Below are positions 1 through 5,904 of a stretch of 10,202 nt of DNA, in pieces (position 1 is the stretch's first letter; every line of letters starts with the position of its first letter). The translations under genes and the position numbers were made by a program. Below the pieces are notes generated by a model. The model searched no databases and had not been told where the DNA came from. It saw nothing but the letters and a program-made list of their open reading frames with translations. The stretch covers positions 1 through 10,202 of the forward strand of contig JABDRK010000077.1 in the NCBI GenBank assembly GCA_013041785.1. The letters run 5' to 3'. The DNA comes from Eudoraea sp. GTDB taxonomy: Bacteria > Bacteroidota > Bacteroidia > Flavobacteriales > Flavobacteriaceae.

Positions 1-340
1 ACCAAAATGCACTGAGTGCGAAGAGGGCGGCCAGGGAAGCGGCCACCAACAGACGGGATCGCAGTTGGGTAAAGGTCCTTTTATCTGTTTTCAGGTCAAT
101 TACCGGACTTGCGGAACTTGCTTCCAATTCATTCTTTAATCCGGTTAATACCGGGTCTGGCGGGGCGATTGCATTTTCCATGGCCATGCGCTCAAAATCC
201 GCCTCAAGCCTGCTGTACATTTCCCGCAATTCTTTATCCTGTTCCAGTACCTGAGCTACCTGAGCTTCCTGCACCTGGTCCAGTGTGCCTAACAAGTAGG
301 CCGTCAATATGCCATCCTCAATGATCCTCTGCTTATCCAT
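1..340 (-). CDS. Anti-sigma factor, membrane-anchored (partial, C-terminus outside window)
   Basis: Reading leftward from the ATG at 340-338 gives 113 codons that run off the window edge, so this is the N-terminal part only. The start (MDKQRIIEDGILTAYLLGTL) is the short helical opening seen in many Bacteroidota anti-sigma factors. An acidic, helical cytoplasmic domain follows to about residue 75, then a basic stretch (residues 86-94), then the beginning of a hydrophobic membrane segment (about 95-113). I see no zinc-binding HxxxCxxC, so it resembles the RskA-like rather than the ZAS type. The ATG lies inside the end of the sigma gene (ATGGATAA, an 8-nt overlap), which suggests translational coupling. 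Inferred role: it holds the sigma factor at the inner membrane until an envelope signal releases it. Family assignment rests on the opening, the membrane segment and the context, not on a catalytic motif. Confidence 0.82.
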   Translation of the reverse strand, partial: MDKQRIIEDGILTAYLLGTLDQVQEAQVAQVLEQDKELREMYSRLEADFERMAMENAIAPPDPVLTGLKNELEASSASPVIDLKTDKRTFTQLRSRLLVAASLAALFALSAFW

Positions 341-905
341 TCCCAAACCATAGTTTAATAAAAAAAAGAAGAACCAAACCCTCCTTTTGATATGCCGTTC
401 GCAAATGTTTCAGGGCCTGCTGTACATAGGACTTAAATGTCCCCAGGGGAACATCCATTTCCTGATGCGCCTCCCTGTGGGTGAGTCCCTTAAAATATAC
501 CAGCTCAATAGCGGTTTGATGGTGGGGTTCCAGATTTCTGAGAACCCCGTTGAGTTGCGTATAGTCCGGGCCCTTATTTTCTTCCTCTTTATTAATATAT
601 ACACCCAAATCCTCTGTTTGGATGAGTTTCTTCTGTTTTCTTAAGGCATTTAAGGTAGTATTACGCGCAATACGATATGCCCAGGTATAAAACCTTCCGC
701 GTTCCGGGTCATAGGTGTGTATTTGCCTCCACACCTTTACAAAAGTGTCCTGTAATATTTCCTGGGCCAGTGTTTCCTCTTTGCACATCCGGATGATTAC
801 GCCGTACAACGCTCCTGAATACCGTGCATATAGCTTATAAAGCGCGTCTTTCTTGCCCTGCTGTAGTTGCCTGATGTCGTCTATGTCCTCAGATATCTTG
901 TCCAT
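333..905 (-). CDS. ECF-type RNA polymerase sigma-70 factor
   Basis: This 190-residue protein has the two-domain layout of extracytoplasmic-function sigma factors. Region 2 spans about residues 23-91 and includes the core-binding and -10 recognition helix (LAQEILQDTFVKVWRQI, then FYTWAYRIARN). Region 4 spans about 118-170 with a helix-turn-helix (GLTHREAHQEMDVPLGTFKS, then the basic helix VQQALKHLR). There is no region 1.1 or 3, as expected for ECF factors. After region 4 comes an unusual hydrophobic tail (GLVLLFFIKLWFGNG), encoded across a run of eight T residues (367-360). It forms an operon with its anti-sigma factor, whose ATG overlaps its stop codon. It is divergent from the FAS1 gene at 1023, which makes that gene a candidate target, but I found no recognisable autoregulated promoter motif. 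Confidence 0.95.
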   Translation of the reverse strand: MDKISEDIDDIRQLQQGKKDALYKLYARYSGALYGVIIRMCKEETLAQEILQDTFVKVWRQIHTYDPERGRFYTWAYRIARNTTLNALRKQKKLIQTEDLGVYINKEEENKGPDYTQLNGVLRNLEPHHQTAIELVYFKGLTHREAHQEMDVPLGTFKSYVQQALKHLRTAYQKEGLVLLFFIKLWFGNG

Positions 906-1022
906 AAGGAATGTTAAAGATATGATAAATATGTGCTTGCTTCATCCAGGGGTGATTTTGATGTGTAAATGTAGATGAGAGTCATAACTGACAATTTTAA
1001 AATTAATCCTTAAAAACAAATC
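906..1022. promoter_or_regulatory. Divergent intergenic region between sigma factor and FAS1 gene
   Basis: These 117 bases must hold the promoters of both divergent genes. I could not find the usual Bacteroidota arrangement (TTG, about 19 nt, TAnnTTTG) for the FAS1 gene. On the minus strand the best partial match is TATCTTTA just ahead of the sigma gene, without a good -33 partner. A perfect 12-bp palindrome, AATTTTAAAATT, lies at 993-1004, 18 nt before the FAS1 ATG. It could be an operator or simply AT-rich leader sequence. The missing housekeeping promoter is compatible with, but does not show, transcription of the FAS1 gene by the neighbouring ECF factor. Confidence 0.35.
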
Positions 1023-1544
1023 ATGAAAAAAGTAATCTTTTTATTCTCTGCGATGGCATTTTTGGCCTTCGCCCCAAAAGCTTCCGCACAGAACACTTCT
1101 CAAAACATCGTAGACATCGCGGTTTCCGTTGATGATTTTTCTACACTCGTTGCTGCCTTAAAAGCAGCTGATCTTGTTCCTGCGCTTCAGGGAGAAGGTC
1201 CTTTTACCGTTTTTGCACCCGTTAACGCCGGATTTGCAAAAATTGATGCAGATGCGCTGAACAGTTTATTGCAGCCTCAGAACAAAGAGCAACTATCGGC
1301 TATCCTTACCTACCATGTAGTTGCAGGGAAGTTGGCTGCTTCAGATGTAGCTGCTGCGCTCAAGCAAGGAAATGGAAAAGCAACATTGACTACCTTAAAT
1401 GGAGCCACGCTGACTGCAGTAAGCAGAAATGGGGGGATCTACCTTATGGATGCCAATGGTAACTACAGCAAAATAGCCAAAACTGATGTTATGGCTTCCA
1501 ATGGAGTTATTCATATCATTGAAGACGTTGTAATGCCTAAATAA
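1023..1544 (+). CDS. Secreted fasciclin (FAS1) domain protein
   Basis: This 173-residue protein has a signal peptide (residues 1-22: Lys-Lys, a hydrophobic core and ASA before Gln23) and one FAS1 domain filling the remainder. The H1 motif is at residues 61-71 (FTVFAPVNAGF), the conserved YH pair at 97-98 (TYHVVAGKL) and the H2 motif at 160-172 (NGVIHIIEDVVMP). This is the normal size for a single-domain bacterial FAS1 protein. FAS1 domains are extracellular adhesion or binding modules with no enzymatic activity; the ligand here is unknown. No lipobox or sorting domain is visible, so it is probably periplasmic or released. The ATG follows an A-rich leader (TTAAAAACAAATC) without a clear Shine-Dalgarno, as is usual in this phylum. 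The gene stands alone, ends at a strong terminator, and is divergent from a sigma/anti-sigma pair that may control it. Confidence 0.95.
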   Translation: MKKVIFLFSAMAFLAFAPKASAQNTSQNIVDIAVSVDDFSTLVAALKAADLVPALQGEGPFTVFAPVNAGFAKIDADALNSLLQPQNKEQLSAILTYHVVAGKLAASDVAAALKQGNGKATLTTLNGATLTAVSRNGGIYLMDANGNYSKIAKTDVMASNGVIHIIEDVVMPK

Positions 1545-1562
1545 GGAATACACCTAAAAGAT

Positions 1563-1590
1563 AAACACCGCTCCGGCGGTGTTTTTTTTT
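1563..1590. terminator. Rho-independent terminator between convergent genes
   Basis: A perfect 9-bp stem (AAACACCGC at 1563-1571 pairing with GCGGTGTTT at 1576-1584) encloses a TCCG tetraloop. It runs into a tract of T through 1590, 19 nt past the FAS1 stop. The minus-strand serine hydrolase gene stops at 1603 and would transcribe into the same hairpin. On that strand it is followed by a shorter, broken T-rich stretch (GTTTATCTTTT), so it probably works in both directions but more strongly for the plus strand. Confidence 0.9.
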
Positions 1591-1602
1591 GTCCGATTCT
1601 GA

Positions 1603-2736
1603 CTATTTTCGACCGAGTTCATAGGCGTATAGGCTCCGTCCCAGGGCAGCGAGGAATGGGATGCCAACTTCATCGTATTCGTAGGCATCGTCATTGAATA
1701 TACCGTCCTGATTGACAAGGATGGTGCCTGTGAGCATGAATTCCACCTGGTTGAGCTCATCCCGGATATATGCGCAATCAGTAAGGGTGCCATAGGCGAA
1801 ACCCACTTTGTTGTAAATTTTGATATGATCGGGAATGCGCTCCTGGGTATCTCCATACATAAAGAATTTGCAGTAGCCATCGTAGAATTCTTCTGGATCG
1901 TATCCATTTTTGCGGGGTAGCATTTGCATGGCATCTAACAAAAATTCCCTTTGGTCAGGCGAAAGGCCAAAACGCTCGGAAGGCTTGAAATGCTGCGGAA
2001 ACACGATGCGTTTAAGAAGCGCATGCTGGGATTCAATAGGGTAATAGTTCTTCAGGCTAAAATTGAAGGGCTCGGCGTGCAAGGAGTCCTGTGCATAGAA
2101 ACCCCGCCCCTTTTTTATCCGGTTCAGCCTGAGCGGTTCCGGGGCCTTGTTTACAATAGGCTGGGAAATCGTTGTTGTTGTATCGTTGAGATACAAGACC
2201 AACGGACGCGTTGTTACATCATCCGTATGAACGCCAAGCCTATGTGCTATGCGAATCGGACGAACACCCCTGCTGCGCATGCGGGAATTAATCTCGTCCT
2301 GTCCAAGGAATTCCACCAAGCGGTTATTGGCATGATTGTCACTTACGGTAAATATTTTGATGATATCTTTTGCAAAGGTATCTTCAATTGAATCCCCCTC
2401 AATATAATAACGTACATCCCGGTTCAGGGAATCCAATTCGTTCAGTTTCTCCAGTGCGGCCACTGCTGCGGGAAATTTAACCGTGCTGGCAGGATAAAAG
2501 TAATTGTCCCCGGCTACCTGAAATTTAAAATCCTTCAGGATTACGCTATCATCATTTCTTTCGATTTGTGTAAATATCAGCTGCAGCTCGTGCTGGCCTA
2601 CCTTGTCCATTACCTGTCGGATATAAGGATCATCAGATGCAAGTACCTGGGTAAGTGGGTTCTCAGCAGTGAGGTCCTGCTCGCAGGAAAAGGCCATTAA
2701 TAAGGCTGAAAATGAAAGTAAAAACAGTATTCTCAA
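1603..2736 (-). CDS. Serine hydrolase lipoprotein, class A beta-lactamase-like fold
   Basis: The protein carries the three signatures of the penicillin-recognising serine hydrolase fold in the right order: SxxK (STVK, residues 84-87, counted from the start used here), SDN (132-134) and KVG (310-312, where KTG is usual). I see no clear equivalent of the Omega-loop Glu166 region of true class A beta-lactamases. With the V for T change, this argues against assuming antibiotic resistance; a peptidoglycan-related or other hydrolase is at least as likely. The N-terminus is a lipoprotein signal with lipobox ending at Cys18 (LMAFSC). I chose the TTG at 2736-2734 because it gives a compact signal peptide. 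An ATG at 2799 adds 21 residues and overlaps the upstream gene by 41 nt; a CTG at 2751 is a third option. It is the last gene of a three-gene minus-strand cluster. Confidence 0.85.
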   Translation of the reverse strand: MRILFLLSFSALLMAFSCEQDLTAENPLTQVLASDDPYIRQVMDKVGQHELQLIFTQIERNDDSVILKDFKFQVAGDNYFYPASTVKFPAAVAALEKLNELDSLNRDVRYYIEGDSIEDTFAKDIIKIFTVSDNHANNRLVEFLGQDEINSRMRSRGVRPIRIAHRLGVHTDDVTTRPLVLYLNDTTTTISQPIVNKAPEPLRLNRIKKGRGFYAQDSLHAEPFNFSLKNYYPIESQHALLKRIVFPQHFKPSERFGLSPDQREFLLDAMQMLPRKNGYDPEEFYDGYCKFFMYGDTQERIPDHIKIYNKVGFAYGTLTDCAYIRDELNQVEFMLTGTILVNQDGIFNDDAYEYDEVGIPFLAALGRSLYAYELGRK

Positions 2737-2758
2737 TGTATTTAATTTCAGGGGTAAA

Positions 2759-2998
2759 TTATTCCTGGTATAGTTCGCCGCGATGGGGAAGCAAGGCATC
2801 CCGGACCGGGATCATCTGAGCTTCTTCCACCACCATGAATGCAATACTGTGGGCCATGCTTAAATCCTGGTGTCCCGTTATTTTTAACGCTAACCGCTCA
2901 AGGTTTATGTACTCTTTAAGATGAACCTCATGATGCCTGGCTATTGCACTGGCATCCGGCCCCCTGAAGTCCCAAATTAATTTGATCTTCCGTTCCAA
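2759..2998 (-). CDS. Conserved-looking small protein of unknown function (79 aa)
   Basis: I do not recognise a named domain. The protein opens with a beta-type stretch (KIKLIWDFRG), has several histidines (HHEVHLKEY at residues 22-30, plus a conserved-looking HSIAFMVVEEAQMIP segment at 50-64) and ends with RDALLPHRGELY. There is no signal peptide or membrane segment, so it should be cytoplasmic. The start is a TTG at 2998-2996, 8 nt after the stop of the SRPBCC gene. An in-frame stop lies a few codons further upstream, so no longer ATG-started form exists. The alternating hydrophobic pattern and tight spacing between two real genes support it being a true gene. A small alpha/beta (ferredoxin-like) fold is possible but is only my inference. 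Co-transcription with the SRPBCC and hydrolase genes is likely. Confidence 0.75.
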   Translation of the reverse strand: MERKIKLIWDFRGPDASAIARHHEVHLKEYINLERLALKITGHQDLSMAHSIAFMVVEEAQMIPVRDALLPHRGELYQE

Positions 2999-3006
2999 TT
3001 TAAATG

Positions 3007-3462
3007 CTATGGATTATTAACAGTGATTCCCTTTTCGGCAAACGCCTTAAAATCCCTAAGATACCGCATGGATTGTTTTTTGAATGCCCCAGGCATAAAA
3101 AAGGCCATTAGCTTCATAAAGAAACCAGCAAACTGAAATTCACTTTCTGCTCGCCAGCGTGTTTGTCCGGCTTTTACTTCCTCGAAGTAATTCCGTTGGA
3201 TATTATGGACGCCCTTGGCATCATAGGTGGCGTGGAATTCATTGGGAAAATCCTGCTTTAATATGGTTTCAATCATCACGAGTTCCCTTTTGCCCATTTT
3301 GTAATGTAACTCCATCTTAGCCCCTTCTTCGCCTGGGGTACCGGACAATACTTTGTATCTCAACAGACCTTGTTGCCAAAGTATCATATTTTCCGGATTG
3401 TTCAGTTTCTCTATAAAAACTGTTCTGGACACATCCACCAGGATTTCACAAGTATACTTCAT
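3007..3462 (-). CDS. SRPBCC (START/Bet v 1-like) family protein
   Basis: This is a 151-residue single-domain protein of the usual SRPBCC length. It shows a first strand (MKYTCEILVDVSRTVFIEKL), an early helix with NPENMILWQQGL, a run of antiparallel strands (KMELHYKMGKRELVMIETIL; FHATYDAKGVHNIQRNYFEE; TRWRAESEFQF) and a long C-terminal helix (FKKQSMRYLRDFKAFAEKG, about residues 127-145). That order of elements is the helix-grip fold, which binds hydrophobic ligands in a cavity; the ligand here cannot be read from sequence. There is no signal peptide, so it is cytoplasmic. It is the first gene of the minus-strand cluster. A near match to the -7 promoter element (TAATTTAG, 3486 to 3479) lies just before its ATG, without a good -33 partner. 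Its upstream region is shared with the divergent chaperone cluster. Confidence 0.85.
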   Translation of the reverse strand: MKYTCEILVDVSRTVFIEKLNNPENMILWQQGLLRYKVLSGTPGEEGAKMELHYKMGKRELVMIETILKQDFPNEFHATYDAKGVHNIQRNYFEEVKAGQTRWRAESEFQFAGFFMKLMAFFMPGAFKKQSMRYLRDFKAFAEKGITVNNP

Positions 3463-3537
3463 CGTCTTTTGTCTTTACCTAAATTACAAAATCTCGCCGA
3501 GGGTTCACTAAAAATCTGTTAATAGCCCTTAGCTGAC

Positions 3538-3567
3538 TTGTAAGGCAAAGCCGAATTGTTATTTTTG
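3538..3567 (+). promoter_or_regulatory. Bacteroidota-type promoter for the SurA/MoxR cluster
   Basis: TTG at 3538-3540 is followed after exactly 19 nt by TATTTTTG at 3560-3567, a full match to the Bacteroidota pattern (-33 TTG/TTTG, -7 TAnnTTTG). Known spacing puts the transcription start a few bases past the final G, at about 3571-3575. That coincides with the first ATG of the downstream gene (3572), so either the message is leaderless or the true start is the TTG at 3593. Confidence 0.6.
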
Positions 3568-3571
3568 CTCA

Positions 3572-4471
3572 ATGCGTGAGCTTTACCTTTTATTGAAAAA
3601 GCAGAGTAGGTTAACACCGGCAGTGCTATTTTTTTTAAGCATTATGGCCTGCGGCCGCTTTATTAAGGAAGATGTTGAAAACAAACCGGTGGCCCGTGTG
3701 GGACAAGTCTATTTGTTTGAGGAAGATATAGCCAATTTGCTTCCTGAAAATACAAGTCCGCAGGACAGCGCTACATTGGTTACCAACTATATTAATAATT
3801 GGGCGATCAAACAGCTCCTGCTCACAAAAGCAGAAATCAATTTACCAGAGGAAAGATTGCAGGAATTTGAAGCCCTGGTAAACGATTACCGTATTGATCT
3901 CTACACCCGGGCTTATAGGGAAGCCCTGGTACTGCAGGCAGAAGATACCCTGATTACAGAATCTCAGATGCTCGATATCTATGAAAAAGAGAAAGAGAAC
4001 TTTAAACTCAGGGAGAAGCTGGTGCAGTTGCGTTTTGTTGAACTGCCAAAACAATTCCTGAATAAGGATGAGGTGACCGAGCGGCTGAAACGCTTTGACG
4101 AAGATGATCTTTATTACCTGGACTCGATTGGAGTTCAATTTCGAAAACTTAATTTTAACGATTCACTATGGGTTCCCCTGGAGCGGGTAATGGAAGAAGT
4201 ACCGCCAATTAGCTATGAGAATGAAAGCCGATACTTAAAAAAATCACAATTTTTTGAACTGGAGGATTCAACGGGGGTATATTTGGCTTTAATAACCGAT
4301 ATTCGGGAGCCTAATGAGATTGCGCCCCTTACGTATATCGAACCTACGATCAGGCAGATACTGCTTAACCGCCGGAAACTCGAATATATGCGGAGATTGG
4401 AAACGGAACTGATGGATGAAGCTACTAAGGAAAATACATTTGAGGTTTATGATCAAAACGTGGAAGAATAA
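3572..4471 (+). CDS. SurA-N-like lipoprotein, probable peptidyl-prolyl isomerase-family chaperone
   Basis: This 299-residue protein has a lipoprotein signal ending at Cys27 (LSIMAC). It then has a helical region like the SurA N-terminal chaperone domain (about residues 38-140: VARVGQVYLFEEDIANLL, then NYINNWAIKQLLL). The C-terminal part (about 145-285) has the outline of a degenerate parvulin domain (LREKLVQLRFVEL where active domains have RHIL), but I see no FGxHII motif. Isomerase activity is therefore doubtful, and a chaperone or outer-membrane-protein assembly role is more likely. It lies directly before a SurA-like gene and overlaps its start, which suggests a shared periplasmic pathway. 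The ATG at 3572 sits at the predicted transcription start. The TTG at 3593 would give a normal leader and an equally good signal peptide (Cys20). I keep the ATG as the outer limit. Confidence 0.85.
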   Translation: MRELYLLLKKQSRLTPAVLFFLSIMACGRFIKEDVENKPVARVGQVYLFEEDIANLLPENTSPQDSATLVTNYINNWAIKQLLLTKAEINLPEERLQEFEALVNDYRIDLYTRAYREALVLQAEDTLITESQMLDIYEKEKENFKLREKLVQLRFVELPKQFLNKDEVTERLKRFDEDDLYYLDSIGVQFRKLNFNDSLWVPLERVMEEVPPISYENESRYLKKSQFFELEDSTGVYLALITDIREPNEIAPLTYIEPTIRQILLNRRKLEYMRRLETELMDEATKENTFEVYDQNVEE

Positions 4472-5900
4472 TATCATCTTTTTGTTGGCCGGACTTGTAA
4501 GTTTCGGAATGGTTGCCCAGGAAAGGGATTCCATTCCGGATACCCAGATAGAACCGCCAGAACCGGTTTACAAGGCCGATAGTAGTCAGGTTTTAAATAA
4601 ACCCGCTTATAAACGTGTTAAAGTTGACGGCATTGCTGCGGTGATCGGGGACTATGTAATCCTGGATTCAGATATTGAAAAAACCCTGATCGATTTGCGA
4701 AATCAGGGGGCTTCTCCCCAGGACATTACCCGCTGCGGACTCCTTGGGAAACTTATGGAGGACAGGATGTATGCGCACCAGGCTGTTCAGGACAGTCTCT
4801 TGGTTTCGGATGATGAAGTTAATGCCACAAGCGACAGACAGATCCAACAACTCATACAGCAGGTGGGTTCCATGGAGAAGGTACTTGAATTTTACAAGAA
4901 GGAAAGTGTAGAGGATTTTCGGCAGGAGCTTTTTGAGATCAATAAATTGCAAATGCTTTCCCAGAAAATGCAGCAAAAGATCGTGAGCGATATTGAGGTG
5001 ACTCCCGAGGAAGTTCGTCAGTTTTTTAGTAAGATCCCTGAAGATGAGCGTCCGGTTTTCGGTGCGGAACTGGAGATTTCCCAAATTGTCAAAATCCCCA
5101 AAATCCCCGAAGTGGAGAAACAAAGGGCTATTGATAAACTCAGGCAGATCAGGGCAGACGTAGTGGATAATGACGCAAGTTTTAGCGTAAAGGCCATCCT
5201 TTATTCCCAGGATCCAGGTTCTAAGTCGAAGGGCGGTTTTTACAGCATGACCCGTCAAACCCCATTTGTAAAGGAATTTAAGGACGTAGCCTTCAGCCTT
5301 CAGGAAGGAGAAATATCGGAACCATTTGAAACCACCTTTGGCTTTCATATTATCTATATCGAAAAAATTCGCGGACAGGAACTGGATTTACGCCACATCC
5401 TGATACAGCCCGAAATTCCTCAGGCAGAAGTGGATAAAGCCCGGATAGAACTGGACTCCATAAGGCAGCAGGTCATGGAAGGTAAATATACCTTTGCTGA
5501 AGCTGCGTTAAATTTCTCAGATGAAAAAGAGACCAAGTTTGATGGGGGACTACTCAGGAATCCGATTAATTTCGACAGTAAGTTTGAGCTCACCAAAATG
5601 GATCCCACCTTGTATAATCAGGTCAGAAACCTGAAGGATAACGAAATCTCCAATCCCATACTGGAGCCTGATCCAAGAGGAGGTCCACCAAAATACAAAA
5701 TCCTGAAGGTGACCAATCGCTATGATGAACACCCGGCGGATTTTGCGCGTGATTATTTAAAAATTCAGGATCTCGCGCTTAAAGAAAAACAGTTTAAGGC
5801 CATCAAAGAATGGATGGCAGAACATATAGAGGATACCTATATCAGCGTGAGCACGTCCAATCGATCGTGCGATTTCGCCAATGACTGGGTAAAAGATTAA
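4449..5900 (+). CDS. SurA-like periplasmic peptidyl-prolyl isomerase / chaperone
   Basis: The product is a 483-residue periplasmic protein with a signal peptide (about residues 1-24, ending MVAQ), a SurA N-terminal chaperone domain (about 58-195, with ITRCGLLGKLMEDRMYAHQA at 93-112) and two parvulin (PpiC) domains (about 205-308 and 314-424). By family it should escort outer-membrane proteins through the periplasm and isomerise prolines. Domain 1 has the C-terminal parvulin signature (EFKDVAF, GEISEPF, FGFHII with His300) but lacks the RHIL-type strand, having ISQIV instead. Domain 2 has RHILI (His316) but ends in PPKYKILKV, with no FGxHI. I chose the ATG at 4449 because GAGG lies just before it and it starts the signal peptide cleanly; an ATG at 4416 would add 11 polar residues. 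It overlaps the upstream gene by 23 nt. Confidence 0.93.
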   Translation: MIKTWKNNIIFLLAGLVSFGMVAQERDSIPDTQIEPPEPVYKADSSQVLNKPAYKRVKVDGIAAVIGDYVILDSDIEKTLIDLRNQGASPQDITRCGLLGKLMEDRMYAHQAVQDSLLVSDDEVNATSDRQIQQLIQQVGSMEKVLEFYKKESVEDFRQELFEINKLQMLSQKMQQKIVSDIEVTPEEVRQFFSKIPEDERPVFGAELEISQIVKIPKIPEVEKQRAIDKLRQIRADVVDNDASFSVKAILYSQDPGSKSKGGFYSMTRQTPFVKEFKDVAFSLQEGEISEPFETTFGFHIIYIEKIRGQELDLRHILIQPEIPQAEVDKARIELDSIRQQVMEGKYTFAEAALNFSDEKETKFDGGLLRNPINFDSKFELTKMDPTLYNQVRNLKDNEISNPILEPDPRGGPPKYKILKVTNRYDEHPADFARDYLKIQDLALKEKQFKAIKEWMAEHIEDTYISVSTSNRSCDFANDWVKD

Positions 5901-5904
5901 AAAC

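Noticed and set aside
109..324. A 71-codon proline-rich plus-strand frame opposite the anti-sigma gene
   Set aside because: The minus strand has a continuous anti-sigma reading frame coupled to the sigma gene; the proline-rich product is a by-product of the opposite strand's codons.
964..986. GTAAAT and GTCATA upstream of the FAS1 gene as an ECF-type -35/-10 pair
   Set aside because: The spacer is only about 11 nt, well short of the roughly 16 nt typical of ECF promoters, and the match to known hexamers is loose.
1951..2391. A 146-codon plus-strand frame within the serine hydrolase gene
   Set aside because: It is antisense to a coding region with SxxK and SDN motifs and shows no domain, signal peptide or upstream signal.
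1603..2736. Calling the serine hydrolase an antibiotic-resistance beta-lactamase
   Set aside because: Only fold-level motifs are visible. KVG replaces KTG, a clear catalytic Glu region is not seen, and the context shows no mobile element or other resistance gene.
4668..5348. A 226-codon open frame on the minus strand inside the SurA-like gene
   Set aside because: It lies wholly antisense to a gene with clear domains and a signal peptide. Its translation has no recognisable domain and a composition typical of a shadow frame.
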